Positions 49,802-59,679 of a DNA stretch of 64,000 nucleotides are shown one piece after another. The notes beneath the pieces were generated by a model that made no database searches, was not told the DNA's origin, and saw nothing but the letters and a program-made list of their open reading frames with translations. Both the position numbers and the translations under genes were made by a program. Location: contig NZ_OZ060398.1 of NCBI RefSeq assembly GCF_964059085.1, forward strand, positions 137,364 through 201,363, read 5' to 3'. Source of the stretch: Buchnera aphidicola (Mindarus abietinus). Lineage in GTDB: Bacteria; Pseudomonadota; Gammaproteobacteria; Enterobacterales; Enterobacteriaceae. Position 1 is the first letter of the stretch; each line of letters opens with the position of its first letter.

Positions 49802-52264
49802 TTATGTTCCTAAATTATATGATAATGTTCGTAATAAATCAGAAAACACTCCAGCTGCAGTAACATTATTCCCAGCACCATATCCTTTTAATACTAATGG
49901 ATTTGGTTGATAATATTGAGTATAAAAAGCAAGTGCATTCTCTCCATTTTTAATGGAATATAACGGATCACTTTTTCCTATTTTTTGAATTTTAACTTTA
50001 CATTTTCCATTTTTTTCTATTATACCAACAAAACGAAGAATTTTATTTTCTTTTTTTGCTTCAAATATTCGCTTAAAAAATAGAATGTCTAATTTTTTTA
50101 GTTCAATAAAAAAATCGTTTAAGTTTAAGTTAAAATTAAAATTTTTTGGTAAAAGCGATTCAATTTCAATATCAGATAATTCTAAATTATGGCCAACTTC
50201 TCGAGCTAGAATTAATAATTTTCTTGCTACATCGATTCCTGATAGATCATCTTGAGGATGAGGTTCTGTAAATCCTAATTCTTTTGCCATTATAGTAGCT
50301 TTAGATAAAGAAATACCTTGTTCTAATTTTCCAAATATAAACGATAATGAACCAGATAAAATACCTCTAAATTGAATTAATTTATCTCCAGAATTAAGTA
50401 AATTTTGAAAATTTTCTATGACTGGTAAACCTGCTCCAACATTTGTTTCGTATAAAAATTTTAAATCGTATTTCTTAGCAGTTAATCGGATATTTTGATA
50501 AAGTTGGTTACAACAGGTATTAGCTTTTTTGTTTGAAGCAACTATATGTACATGATGTAAAAGGATATTAACATATTCTTTTGCTATTTCTTCGCTAGAA
50601 GTACAGTCTATAAATACAGGATTTATAAATTTGTTATTTTTAATTTTTTCTAATAAGTTATTTAAGTTAAATGAAGATTTACTTTTTTGAAATTCTTTTA
50701 CCCAATTATTTAAATTTATTCCCTTTTCATTAAAAATTGTTTTTTTACTATTAGAAATTGAACATAATTTAATATGTATATTTTTATGTTGTAATATTTT
50801 TTGTTGTTTTTTTAATTGATTAAGTAACGTGTTTCCTACACCTCCAATACCTACTAAAAAAACTTCAATAATTTTATAGTTTTTATTAAATAAAGAATGA
50901 TGTATATTTTGTATGGTTTCAATTACATCAGATTTTTTTATTACTATAGAAATAGAATTTTGGGATAAATTCTTTGAAATTGCTAAAATGTTCACCTTAT
51001 TTTTTTGTAATCCTAAAAAAATATTTAAATAAATATTTTTTTTCAATTGAAATTTATTTCCTATTATAGAAATAATAGCCGTATTTTTTATTACTTTAAT
51101 AGGGTTAATTAACGTATTTTTTAATTCAATCGAAAGTTCATTTTTTAAAATTTCAAAAGTTTTTTCTAATTCGTTATCAGAAATACAGATATCAAGATTT
51201 CCATTAGAATAATTTTGTAATATTAAAATAGGAGATATTTTTTTTTGAGATATTTTTGAAAAAATTTTTCTTGTTAAGTTATATGTTGCTATTTTTTCTG
51301 ATCCAGAAATACTAAACATTGTTATATTGTTAAGAGAAGTTACTCCCTTTATACTGGGAATGCTTTCTTCAGAAAAATTTTTGATTATTGTCCCTTCTTC
51401 ATTTTGATTTAAAGTATTTTTAATAATACACGGAATATTAAATTTAGATAAGGGAGAAATAGTTTTCGGATGTAAAACAGTAGCACCTAAATTTGATAGT
51501 TCCATAGCTTCTGAGTATGTTAAAAATTTTAATAGTTTAGCATCTTGCACAATTTTAGGATCTGCAGTAAAAACTCCATCTACATCAGTCCAAATTTCAC
51601 AATATTTTGCTTCTAGGCAAACAGATAAAATAGCTGCTGAATAATCAGATCCATTTCTTCCTAATGCTACTAATCTTTTTTCTTTGTTTCCAGCTATAAA
51701 TCCAGCCATAAGAATTATATTTTTTTTAGGAATTTTTAATTCTTTTATTTTATTTTTCGATTTATCAATATCAATGGTTGCATTTAGATTATCCCCTATT
51801 CCTATTAAGGTTTTAACAGGATCAATAACTGTAACTTTATAATTTTCAGATTTTAAAATAGAATTCATTATAAGAATAGAAAATATTTCTCCACGACTAA
51901 TAATAATAGGAGTTAAGTAACCAGGGCATTGATTTAGTGAAGATACGGTATTTAATGCGGTTTTTAACTTTATTATTTCTTTTTCTATTTCTTTTTTTAA
52001 TTCTTCAAAAATTTTTGGTGATAACTTTTTTTTTAGTTCAAATAAAAATTTATTGATGATTGATTCAATTAAATGCAATTGAACTAAATTTTTTTTTATT
52101 TTAGCAATTTGAATTGATTCAACTAAGTAGTTTGTTATTTTTTCTGGAGCTGATAACACAACGCTTATTTGTTCATTTCTAATTTTTTCTTTAATAATGT
52201 TTTTAACAATGAAAAATTTTTTTACATTACTTAAAGATGTTCCACCAAACTTTAACACTCTCAT
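49802..52264 (-). CDS. thrA: Bifunctional aspartokinase I / homoserine dehydrogenase I
   Basis: Catalyses the first and third steps from aspartate to homoserine. Exactly 820 residues as in E. coli ThrA. The kinase domain starts [11 protein letters not shown] and includes [13 protein letters not shown] and [15 protein letters not shown] central ACT pair follows (about 300-460). The dehydrogenase begins with the NAD(P) motif [10 protein letters not shown] near 470 and includes [18 protein letters not shown] and [31 protein letters not shown] residues. Retained ACT domains imply possible threonine feedback, though these are the most diverged part. The leader before the start looks too short for a thrL-type attenuator. 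Confidence 0.98.
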   Translation of the reverse strand: MRVLKFGGTSLSNVKKFFIVKNIIKEKIRNEQISVVLSAPEKITNYLVESIQIAKIKKNLVQLHLIESIINKFLFELKKKLSPKIFEELKKEIEKEIIKLKTALNTVSSLNQCPGYLTPIIISRGEIFSILIMNSILKSENYKVTVIDPVKTLIGIGDNLNATIDIDKSKNKIKELKIPKKNIILMAGFIAGNKEKRLVALGRNGSDYSAAILSVCLEAKYCEIWTDVDGVFTADPKIVQDAKLLKFLTYSEAMELSNLGATVLHPKTISPLSKFNIPCIIKNTLNQNEEGTIIKNFSEESIPSIKGVTSLNNITMFSISGSEKIATYNLTRKIFSKISQKKISPILILQNYSNGNLDICISDNELEKTFEILKNELSIELKNTLINPIKVIKNTAIISIIGNKFQLKKNIYLNIFLGLQKNKVNILAISKNLSQNSISIVIKKSDVIETIQNIHHSLFNKNYKIIEVFLVGIGGVGNTLLNQLKKQQKILQHKNIHIKLCSISNSKKTIFNEKGINLNNWVKEFQKSKSSFNLNNLLEKIKNNKFINPVFIDCTSSEEIAKEYVNILLHHVHIVASNKKANTCCNQLYQNIRLTAKKYDLKFLYETNVGAGLPVIENFQNLLNSGDKLIQFRGILSGSLSFIFGKLEQGISLSKATIMAKELGFTEPHPQDDLSGIDVARKLLILAREVGHNLELSDIEIESLLPKNFNFNLNLNDFFIELKKLDILFFKRIFEAKKENKILRFVGIIEKNGKCKVKIQKIGKSDPLYSIKNGENALAFYTQYYQPNPLVLKGYGAGNNVTAAGVFSDLLRTLSYNLGT

Positions 52265-52285
52265 AATTTAAATTCTCCCAAATTT

Positions 52286-52302
52286 GTGTAATAAATTTAC
52301 AC
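52286..52302 (-). promoter_or_regulatory. Small hairpin in the thrA leader
   Basis: GTGTAA and TTACAC (six pairs) flank a five-base loop, ending 22 bases before the thrA start and just upstream of its GGGAG ribosome-binding site. It may affect initiation. There is no terminator U-run and no Thr/Ile leader peptide. Confidence 0.4.
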
Positions 52303-52318
52303 TGAATTAAGGTAAAAT

Positions 52319-52346
52319 ATTATACAAATAAGTTATTTTATGACAT
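52319..52346 (-). promoter_or_regulatory. Candidate sigma-70 promoter of thrABC
   Basis: On the minus strand: ATGTCA, 16-base spacer, TATAAT. The -35 box matches four of six positions. Predicted transcription start is about 48 bases before thrA. Confidence 0.5.
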
Positions 52347-52677
52347 ATATATTTATATAGTAATAAATTTTATATTTATGTTGAAATTAAAAAAAATAAT
52401 TCAATTAAGAACGATTTTTTCTAATTTTTTATTATTGTATATAGTATAGCATATGTTTTTATTTCAGACTTTATAGTCTATTTATGAATTAATAAAAAAT
52501 GTGAATAAGTAATTAATATTTTTAAAAAGAACAATTCTTTTTATATTAATTTTTTAATTAAAAATTTATTTAAATATATTAAAAATAAAATGTTTAATCA
52601 GTTAGATTAAAATCTGTTAATAGTTTTTCATAAAAGATGATAAAGTAGTATTTTTATTTTAAATTTTAATAAATTTT

Positions 52678-53208
52678 ATGAAACATAGTATTGAAAAGAT
52701 TATCTCTGAAAGCCAAATTCATTCTAGAATAAATGAATTAGGTAAAGAAATTAGTTTTTTTTATCGAAATAGCAATAAAAATATGATATTAATAGGTTTA
52801 TTAAGAGGTTCTTTTATTTTTATGGCAGATTTATGTAGAAGAATAACTTTAGCCCATGAAGTGGATTTCATGACAATATCTAGTTATGGAAAAAAAACGT
52901 TTTCTAGTAAAGAGATTAAAATATTAAAAGATCTTGATGAAAACATTTTCAACAAGGATGTACTAATTATAGAAGATATTGTAGATTCTGGACATACTTT
53001 AAGTAAAGTATTAGAAATTTTAAATTTACGCCATCCAAGATCTTTATCAATATGTACTTTATTAGATAAACCAGAATGTAGAGAAGTAAATATTCCTATT
53101 AATTATGTAGGTTTCTCTATTCCAGATGAATTTATAGCTGGATATGGAATTGATTACGCACAATGTTATCGTCATTTACCATATATAGGAAAAATTATAT
53201 TTTTTTAG
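52678..53208 (+). CDS. hpt: Hypoxanthine phosphoribosyltransferase
   Basis: Purine salvage enzyme joining hypoxanthine or guanine to PRPP. The 176 residues match E. coli Hpt (178). The PRPP-binding signature is [12 protein letters not shown] around residues 99-110, preceded by [19 protein letters not shown] and followed by the aromatic base-binding [17 protein letters not shown]. Convergent with pcnB. No obvious ribosome-binding site before the ATG. Confidence 0.96.
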   Translation: MKHSIEKIISESQIHSRINELGKEISFFYRNSNKNMILIGLLRGSFIFMADLCRRITLAHEVDFMTISSYGKKTFSSKEIKILKDLDENIFNKDVLIIEDIVDSGHTLSKVLEILNLRHPRSLSICTLLDKPECREVNIPINYVGFSIPDEFIAGYGIDYAQCYRHLPYIGKIIFF

Positions 53209-53291
53209 TTTTTTTTATGTAAAGTTATGTATTTAATATTTTTTATAAAAAATATATATTTTTTGTATTAAAAAAAAATTTTTTGATCAAA

Positions 53292-54467
53292 TTAAAACGA
53301 CTTATTGTTTATTTTTATATTTATTATTTTTTTTCTTAAAAAGAAAAAATTTTTTATTAAAAAATAAATATTTTTATTTAGTTTTTTTTTAATTAAGTTT
53401 TTTTGAATATTAAATTCAAGTTGATACTTCCAAATATTTTTAATTATTAGAAAATTTTTTCTAGATATATATATATATTTTGATGTTTTATTAATAGTTT
53501 TTTGTATTGATTTTTTAAATGCTGTACGAAAAGAAATTTTTTCTTGTTTTTTAATTTTTAAAGCGAAGTCCAATAACGGATACCAAAGAATTGTAGAAAA
53601 TAAAAAAGAAATTTCAGATTTCTTTTTTTTTAAATTTAATTTTTCTGATATTTTTATAGCTTCAATAGTAATTAGATGAATCATATTCAATGTTTTTTGA
53701 CTATAATATGAATATGGAAATGATATTATTTTTTTAAAAAAATTATATTTTTCTAATTTTTTATAAATTTTCTCTCCATATTCATTAATTAATATTTTAA
53801 TAATTTCATTTAATAATCTAGTTTTTGAAACATTTTTTAATAAAATTATTAATTTTTTTATAGGTTTTTCTGTATTTTTTTCTATTTTCATTTCTAATTT
53901 AACTGAAAAATATACTACTCTTAATATCCTTATAGGATCTTCTTGATACCTTGTTTCTGCATTTCCAATAATTCGAATAATTTTTTTTTTAAAATCATAA
54001 AATCCGTTTACATAATCTCTTAAACTACGATTAAATATATCATAATATAAAGAATTAATAGTTATATCTCTATTTATAGCATCTTCTTCTATTTTTCCGA
54101 AATTATTATCAGTTAATAACATTTTATTATTATTTTTTTTTCTTTTACAAGGTATATTTTTTTTATTTTTATATTTTTTCCGAAAAGTGGAGACTTCTAT
54201 AATTTCAGATGTAAAAAATATATGAACAATTAAAAATCTTTTTCCTATTAATCTACAGTTATTAAATATTTTTTTTAGTTCTTTGGGTTTTGCATTGGTA
54301 GCAATATCAAAATCTTTTGGTTTTTTTTTAAGCAGTAAATCTCGTATACTTCCTCCAACTAAATAGGCTTGATAGCCTAATTTATTTAATCTATAAAGAA
54401 CTTTTAATGCATTCTTACTAATTTTTTTATGTGATAAATTATATTTATTTTTATTTATTATAATCAT
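53292..54467 (-). CDS. pcnB: Poly(A) polymerase I
   Basis: Class II nucleotidyltransferase that adds A tails to RNA and promotes its decay. The catalytic head LVGGSIRDLLLKKKPKDFDIAT is at residues 36-57 with GGS at 38-40 and the carboxylates Asp52/Asp54. Then come RLIGKRFLIVHI, DAINRDITINSLYYDI and YQEDPIRILRVVYFS. The order dksA-pcnB agrees with enterobacterial PcnB rather than Cca, but specificity cannot be proven by eye. The 391 residues lack about 75 at the C-terminus relative to E. coli (465), and the back half is extremely Lys/Ile/Asn-rich. E. coli pcnB starts at AUU; here it is AUG. Confidence 0.88.
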   Translation of the reverse strand: MIIINKNKYNLSHKKISKNALKVLYRLNKLGYQAYLVGGSIRDLLLKKKPKDFDIATNAKPKELKKIFNNCRLIGKRFLIVHIFFTSEIIEVSTFRKKYKNKKNIPCKRKKNNNKMLLTDNNFGKIEEDAINRDITINSLYYDIFNRSLRDYVNGFYDFKKKIIRIIGNAETRYQEDPIRILRVVYFSVKLEMKIEKNTEKPIKKLIILLKNVSKTRLLNEIIKILINEYGEKIYKKLEKYNFFKKIISFPYSYYSQKTLNMIHLITIEAIKISEKLNLKKKKSEISFLFSTILWYPLLDFALKIKKQEKISFRTAFKKSIQKTINKTSKYIYISRKNFLIIKNIWKYQLEFNIQKNLIKKKLNKNIYFLIKNFFFLRKKIINIKINNKSF

Positions 54468-54557
54468 AATATGATTTTTTCGTTTATTTTTTTTTGTATT
54501 TATAAATTTTAATAAAAAATATATATTTTATGATTTTTTATATTTTTTACAAATAAT

Positions 54558-54596
54558 AAAAATTAGTAAAACAAGATACTTGTTTTACTAATTTTT
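54558..54596 (-). terminator. Strong rho-independent terminator of dksA
   Basis: A perfect 18-bp stem, 54558-54575 with 54579-54596, closes a three-base loop (ATA). The A/T-rich ends of the stem give a U-run on the minus strand. It lies 16 bases after the dksA stop and separates dksA from pcnB. Confidence 0.85.
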
Positions 54597-54611
54597 TAGT
54601 AAATTCATTTT

Positions 54612-55064
54612 TTAACCAATCATTTGTTTTTCTCGGATTTCTGCTAGTGTTTTACAATCAATACATAAACTGGCTGTTGGATAAACTTCTAATCTACGTA
54701 TCCCTATTTCAATTCCACATGTTTCACAATATCCAAAATCATTAGATATAATTTTTTTTATAGTTCTTTCTATTTTTTTTAATAGTTTATGTTCTCTATG
54801 TCGATTTCTTAAAAGAATATTAAACTCTTCTTCTTGGGTAGCTCTATCAATTGGATCAGGAAAATTAGTATTTTCATTGCACATATTATAAATAGTAGAT
54901 CGGACCTCTTTTTTTAATGAATCTCTAAATGCATTGAGAATTTTTTTAAAATGATTTATTTGATTAATATTCATATATATTTCATTTTTTTTTTTTATAT
55001 ATGGTTTTATTTTGGAAAAGTTTAAAATATTTAGAGATGATTGATTTTTTTTTTCTTTATTCAT
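54612..55064 (-). CDS. dksA: RNA polymerase-binding transcription factor DksA
   Basis: Binds the RNA polymerase secondary channel and works with ppGpp in the stringent response. 150 residues, as in E. coli (151). The coiled-coil tip DxxDxA is intact (Asp70, Asp73, Ala75 in [11 protein letters not shown]), and the C4 zinc finger has Cys113, Cys116, Cys134 and Cys137. A TATAAT box lies only about 13 bases before the ATG, so the leader may be very short. Few transcription factors remain in Buchnera, so retention is notable. Confidence 0.97.
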   Translation of the reverse strand: MNKEKKNQSSLNILNFSKIKPYIKKKNEIYMNINQINHFKKILNAFRDSLKKEVRSTIYNMCNENTNFPDPIDRATQEEEFNILLRNRHREHKLLKKIERTIKKIISNDFGYCETCGIEIGIRRLEVYPTASLCIDCKTLAEIREKQMIG

Positions 55065-55384
55065 AGTTTTTCCATTATAGTACTTTACGGTTTATCCCTT
55101 AGTTTGAATGTTAATTTTTTATAAAATTAAAAAACTTATAATTTTATTTATCAATTAAAATTGAAATTATGATATAAATTTAATTTATATTTATTTTATT
55201 TTTTTAATTTTAAATATTTTTTTATTTAAAAAAATTAAATATTTTTATGTTTACTTTTAGAATTTAAAATATAATAACAAATTATAATTTATTGATATTA
55301 TTAATCAAGAAATTATATTAAAATTTTTTATCGATATAAGTTTTATTTATTTATATTTTTTTAAAAAAATAAGGAGAAAATTTT
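55065..55384. other. Divergent spacer between dksA and truA
   Basis: About 320 bases, nearly all A/T. It ends in the truA Shine-Dalgarno AAGGAG (55371-55376). A TATAAT on the minus strand just before dksA is the only promoter-like element I saw. No ORF. Confidence 0.5.
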
Positions 55385-55396
55385 ATAAATTTTGCA

Positions 55397-56164
55397 ATGG
55401 GAATTGAATATAATGGAGAAATGTTTCACGGATGGCAAATTCAAAAAAAAATAATTACTGTTCAGGAAACAGTAGAAAAAGCATTAAGTATGATAGCTAA
55501 TCATCCGGTATCTGTTGTTTCTGCAGGAAGAACTGATTCTGGAGTACATAGTTTAGGTCAGGTTATTAATTTTCATACTTCAGCTATTAGGAAAGATTTC
55601 TCTTGGATAGCAGGAGTAAATTCATACCTTCCTAAAGATATAAATGCTAGATGGATTAAATTAGTACCTGATTTCTTTAATGCTCGATATCATGCTACAT
55701 CTCGTTTATATAGATATATAATTTTAAATTCTAAATTTCGATCTGCTTTATTTTTTAATTTTTCGACACATGTTCATCAATATATAAATGTTAAAAAAAT
55801 GCATATAGCCAGTCAATATTTATTAGGAGAACATGATTTTTCTTCTTTTAGGTCTAGTTCATGTCAATCGTTAACTCCTATTAAAAAAGTATATAGTATA
55901 AAAGTTTTTAAAAAAAAATCATTTATAATAATTGAAATAAAAGCTAATTCTTTTTTGCATCACATGGTTCGAAATATAGCAGGTTCTTTATTAGAAATTG
56001 GGAAATCCAAACGAAAAATTAGTTGGTTGAATCAAATATTGCAAAGAAAAAATAGAATTTTTTGTGGCCCCATGCTTCCAGCAAAAGGATTATATTTAGT
56101 TTATGTAAACTATCCTATTTTTTTTAAAATACCTAAAATTATTAATAAAAGTTTCATAATTTAA
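55397..56164 (+). CDS. truA: tRNA pseudouridine synthase A
   Basis: Makes pseudouridine at positions 38-40 of tRNA anticodon arms. The catalytic Asp is in SAGRTDSGVHSLGQV around residue 47. RLYRYIILNS, GEHDFSSFRSSSCQS and HHMVRNIAGSLLEIG also match TruA. The first in-frame AUG (55397) gives 255 residues beginning MGIEYNG, but homology continues upstream as INFA before MGIEYNG (E. coli YKIALGIEYDG). AAGGAG at 55371-55376 is 20 bases from that AUG and eight from an in-frame AUA at 55385. Translation may start at AUA, adding four residues. Followed by a weak hairpin. Confidence 0.94.
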   Translation: MGIEYNGEMFHGWQIQKKIITVQETVEKALSMIANHPVSVVSAGRTDSGVHSLGQVINFHTSAIRKDFSWIAGVNSYLPKDINARWIKLVPDFFNARYHATSRLYRYIILNSKFRSALFFNFSTHVHQYINVKKMHIASQYLLGEHDFSSFRSSSCQSLTPIKKVYSIKVFKKKSFIIIEIKANSFLHHMVRNIAGSLLEIGKSKRKISWLNQILQRKNRIFCGPMLPAKGLYLVYVNYPIFFKIPKIINKSFII

Positions 56165-56796
56165 TTTTTTATAAGTCTCGTGCTTAGTTTTTTAAAAAGT
56201 ACGAGTTAATTAGTTAAATTTTATTTTTTTATTTAAAAATGTAAATTTTTTATATGCAAAAAAAATTAATTGGTTTTTTTGAAAAAATAGTAAATAATTT
56301 TTAAATAAAAAAATTATTGTTAACAATAAATATCAATTAATTTTTTACAAAAATTATTTAACCAATGTTTAATATTTTTATTAAAATTTATTAAAATAAT
56401 TTTTTTTACATATTTTAAAAAAATAGTTTTTTTAAAAAAAATTTTAATAGCTTTATTTTCTATACAAATATTTTTAAGAAGAATAGATATATTTTTTTAT
56501 AAAATATGAAAAGGTATAAAAAAAAATATTTTAAAAAAATGTAAAATACTTAAAAAATAAACATATTCAAAATATTGAAACTATATTAAAATTTTTACGA
56601 AAATTAAAAAAATGTAATAGTTGAAAAAGTTAATAATTTATATATTCGTTATGTTTAACTTTAGTAAAAAATTTATTTTAAAAACATAGTTAAACAGAAA
56701 AATAAATTCTTAGATTTGATGGTTATTAATAAAAAATTTTTAATGATAGAATATCTTAATATAGTAATTACATTATTTATATAAGAGATTGTTAGC
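56165..56796. other. Long gene-free spacer between truA and secA
   Basis: About 630 bases, the longest gene-free stretch in the window. Apart from the truA hairpin it is extreme A/T with long A and T runs. The last 150 bases (from about 56640) are slightly less monotonous and should hold the secA promoter. I saw no translated motif of any protein. From memory some Buchnera carry mrcB at this place, so this may be a decayed gene, but I cannot show it. Confidence 0.5.
56177..56215 (+). terminator. Weak candidate terminator of truA
   Basis: CTCGTGCT (56177-56184) pairs with AGTACGAG (56208-56215) including one G-U pair, loop of 23. A U-rich stretch follows after about 10 bases. One of few mixed-composition stems in the region. 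Confidence 0.5.
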
Positions 56797-59280
56797 ATGT
56801 TAATTAATTTATTCAATAAAATATTCAGTACTCAAAGCAATAAAATTTTAAATTCAATGAAAAAAACAGTACAAATTATTAATTCAATGGAATCAAAGTT
56901 TAGAAATTTTTCTAATGAAAAGTTAAAATTAAAAACATATGAGTTTAAAAAATATTTAAAAAGAAATGGAAATTTAGAAAATTTAATTCCAGAAGCATTT
57001 GCAACTGTACGAGAAGCTAGTAGACGAATTTTAAATATGAGACATTATGATGTTCAAATTTTAGGAGGTTTAATACTACATAAACAATGCATTGCTGAAA
57101 TGCAAACAGGAGAAGGAAAAACATTAACTTCTACTTTACCTATGTATTTAAACGCTTTAAAAGGAAAAGGATTTCATTTAGTTACTATGAATGATTATCT
57201 TTCGCAAAGAGATGCAAGAAAAAATAAGTTTTTATTTGAGTTTTTAGGTTTAAGTGTGGGGATAAATTTATCCGGTATGTCTTCAAAATTAAAAAGAAAA
57301 GCATATTTTTCAGATATTACTTATGGAACTAATAATGAATTTGGATTTGATTATCTTAGAGATAATATGGTGTTTGATTGTAAAGAACGAGTACAGCGCG
57401 GATTGTATTATGCTTTAATAGATGAAGTTGATTCTATTTTAATTGATGAGGCAAGAACTCCCTTAATTATATCAGGAGTAGAAGAAGAAAATCTAGACAT
57501 ATATTCTAAAATTAATAAAATTATTTTTTACATGAAAGAAAAAAATAAAAAAGATTTTGATTTTTTTAAAGGAAATAAATATTTTTTAGTGGATGAGAAA
57601 TCAAAACAAATACATTTAACTGAAATAGGATTAAAAAAAGTTGAAGATTTATTAGTTAGTCATAAGTTAATTGATATAAATTCTTCGTTATATACGGTAA
57701 AAAATATAACTTTAACGGAATATATTAATAATGCATTAAAGGCAAATATATTATATAAAAAAAATGTTGATTATATTATCAAAAATAAAAAAGTTATAAT
57801 AGTAGATGAACATACAGGAAGAATAATGCAAGGTAGAAGATGGTCGGATGGATTGCATCAAGCAATAGAAGCAAAGGAAAATCTAAAAGTTCAAAATGAG
57901 AATCAAACTCTAGCATCTATTACTTTTCAAAATTATTTTAAATTATATAAAAAATTATCAGGTATGACGGGGACAGCAGCAACAGAAGCTTCTGAATTTA
58001 ATTCTATTTATAACTTAAAAACAGTTAGTATTCCTACTAATAAACCTATGATTAGAAAAGACTATGCTGATTTAATATATTTAACTGAAAAAGAAAAAAT
58101 TAATTCTATAATTTTTGACATACAAAGAAATATTTTAAAAAAAAAACCAGTATTAGTAGGTACTACTTCTATTGAAAAATCTGAAATTATTTCTAATAAA
58201 TTAAAAAATTTAGGAATTAAACATAATGTTTTAAATGCTAAGTTTCATTCTCAGGAAGCAAATATTATAGAAGAAGCAGGAAGACCAGAAACTGTTACTA
58301 TTGCAACTAATATGGCAGGCAGAGGAACAGATATTGTTTTAGGTGGAAGTTTTAATAAAAAATATAGTAAAAATAAGAAATTTTTTTTGTATAAAAAAAA
58401 TTGGAAAAAATTAAATAAAACAGTAGTTAAAGCAGGCGGTTTGCATGTTATTGGAACAGAAAGGCATGAATCTAGAAGAGTTGACAATCAACTTAGAGGT
58501 AGGTCAGGAAGACAAGGAGATCCAGGTTCTTCTCAGTTCTATTTATCCATGGAAGATTCTTTAATACGTGTTTTTTCTTCAAAAGGAATAATTAATACGT
58601 TAAAAACATTAGGTATAAAGGAAAATGAAGCAATCCAACATAAATGGATTACGATTGCTATTTCTAATGCTCAGAAACGAGTTGAATATAGAAATTTTGA
58701 AATTCGAAAACAGTTATTAGAGTATGACGATATTATTAATAATCAACGAAAGTCAATTTATTTTCAGAGAAATTCATTGTTAACTATTAAAAAAGTTAGT
58801 GAAAATATTCTTTTATTTATAACAGATATACTAAAAAAAATTATTAATAAATATGTTCCTGAAAAGTTTTCTTCTAATTCTTGGAATTTAGTAGGCTTAG
58901 AAAGACAATTAAAAACAGATTTTAATCTAACATTATTAATTTCAGAGCGAATAAATTTAATAAGATCATTACATCAACATAAAAAATTAACTGAATATAT
59001 AATAACTAAAGTTAAAAGTTGTTATTTATTGAAAAAAAAAATTATTGGTTTTAAAAAAATGCAGGAAATAGAAAAATCAGTAGTTTTACATAATTTAGAT
59101 TTTTTTTGGAAAGAACATTTATTGAATATGGAATATTTAAGAAAAGGTATACATCTTAGAGGCTATGCTCAAAAAGATCCTAAATTAGAGTATAAACGAG
59201 AATCTTTTAAAATGTTTTTTAAAATGATCGAAATTATTAAATATGAAGTTGTTATTAATTTATTTAATCTCAATTGCTAA
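56797..59280 (+). CDS. secA: Preprotein translocase ATPase SecA, C-terminally shortened
   Basis: Motor that pushes proteins through SecYEG. Walker A is GEGKT at residues 105-109 in EMQTGEGKTLTS. Walker B is in LIDEVDSILIDEARTPLIISG. The second ATPase domain holds ATNMAGRGTDIVLGG and RRVDNQLRGRSGRQGDPGSSQFYLSMED. The helical scaffold (HNLDFFWKEHLLNMEYLRKGIHLRGYAQKDP region) is intact. At 827 residues it ends about 75 before E. coli SecA (901). The flexible linker and the zinc-binding CxCxSGxxxxxCH tail that contacts SecB and lipids are missing, replaced by EVVINLFNLNC. Confidence 0.98.
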   Translation: MLINLFNKIFSTQSNKILNSMKKTVQIINSMESKFRNFSNEKLKLKTYEFKKYLKRNGNLENLIPEAFATVREASRRILNMRHYDVQILGGLILHKQCIAEMQTGEGKTLTSTLPMYLNALKGKGFHLVTMNDYLSQRDARKNKFLFEFLGLSVGINLSGMSSKLKRKAYFSDITYGTNNEFGFDYLRDNMVFDCKERVQRGLYYALIDEVDSILIDEARTPLIISGVEEENLDIYSKINKIIFYMKEKNKKDFDFFKGNKYFLVDEKSKQIHLTEIGLKKVEDLLVSHKLIDINSSLYTVKNITLTEYINNALKANILYKKNVDYIIKNKKVIIVDEHTGRIMQGRRWSDGLHQAIEAKENLKVQNENQTLASITFQNYFKLYKKLSGMTGTAATEASEFNSIYNLKTVSIPTNKPMIRKDYADLIYLTEKEKINSIIFDIQRNILKKKPVLVGTTSIEKSEIISNKLKNLGIKHNVLNAKFHSQEANIIEEAGRPETVTIATNMAGRGTDIVLGGSFNKKYSKNKKFFLYKKNWKKLNKTVVKAGGLHVIGTERHESRRVDNQLRGRSGRQGDPGSSQFYLSMEDSLIRVFSSKGIINTLKTLGIKENEAIQHKWITIAISNAQKRVEYRNFEIRKQLLEYDDIINNQRKSIYFQRNSLLTIKKVSENILLFITDILKKIINKYVPEKFSSNSWNLVGLERQLKTDFNLTLLISERINLIRSLHQHKKLTEYIITKVKSCYLLKKKIIGFKKMQEIEKSVVLHNLDFFWKEHLLNMEYLRKGIHLRGYAQKDPKLEYKRESFKMFFKMIEIIKYEVVINLFNLNC

Positions 59281-59679
59281 ATAACTTTTTTACAAAAAAT
59301 TTTTTAAAAAAAATATTTTTTTTAAATGATAGAAATTTTTTCTATATATATAATTTTTTGTTAGCATTAACATTTTTTAAAAATATATTTTTCTTATCCT
59401 AGTAAAAAATATATATATTTAATAAATATATTTTTTAAAGAAATTAATTTTAATTAATTAAAAAAATACTTTTCATAAAAGTGGTTTTTTAATTAATTAA
59501 AATTAATTTTTAAAAAAAATAAAATTTTTATTTTTTTATGATTTATTTTGAATTAAATTTTAAAAAATAAAAAATTAATGGTAATCAGAATTAATTTCGT
59601 TAAATTTATTGAAAAAAAATGTAAGTATATTAATTTGTAATATATAAAAAATATGTTTCATACATAAGGAATTTTATTT
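59281..59679. other. Gene-free spacer between secA and aceE
   Basis: About 400 bases with no ORF. Its main content is a long inverted repeat (59441-59509). E. coli has pdhR, the repressor of the pdh operon, just upstream of aceE; it is absent here, so pyruvate control of the operon is presumably lost. The aceE ribosome-binding site AAGGA lies near 59667. Confidence 0.6.
59441..59509. repeat. Very long A/T hairpin upstream of aceE
   Basis: A perfect 25-bp arm, 59441-59465 with 59485-59509, continues after one mismatch and a G-U pair into ACTTTT-CAT-AAAAGT with a three-base loop. The total stem is about 32 pairs in 69 bases. It is 160 bases after secA and 170 before aceE. It may end secA transcription or structure the aceE leader. 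Confidence 0.8.

Larger units (their letters stand above)
52265..52677. other. Divergent spacer between thrA and hpt
   Basis: About 413 bases with the thrA promoter and leader hairpin on the minus side. The rest is A/T-rich with no ORF. I looked for a thrL-like leader peptide rich in Thr/Ile codons and saw none. No hpt promoter good enough to report. Confidence 0.55.

Noticed and set aside
53236-53255. 20-base palindrome between hpt and pcnB
   Set aside because: Built from T6 and A6 runs only; expected by chance in this composition, though it could act as a weak bidirectional terminator.
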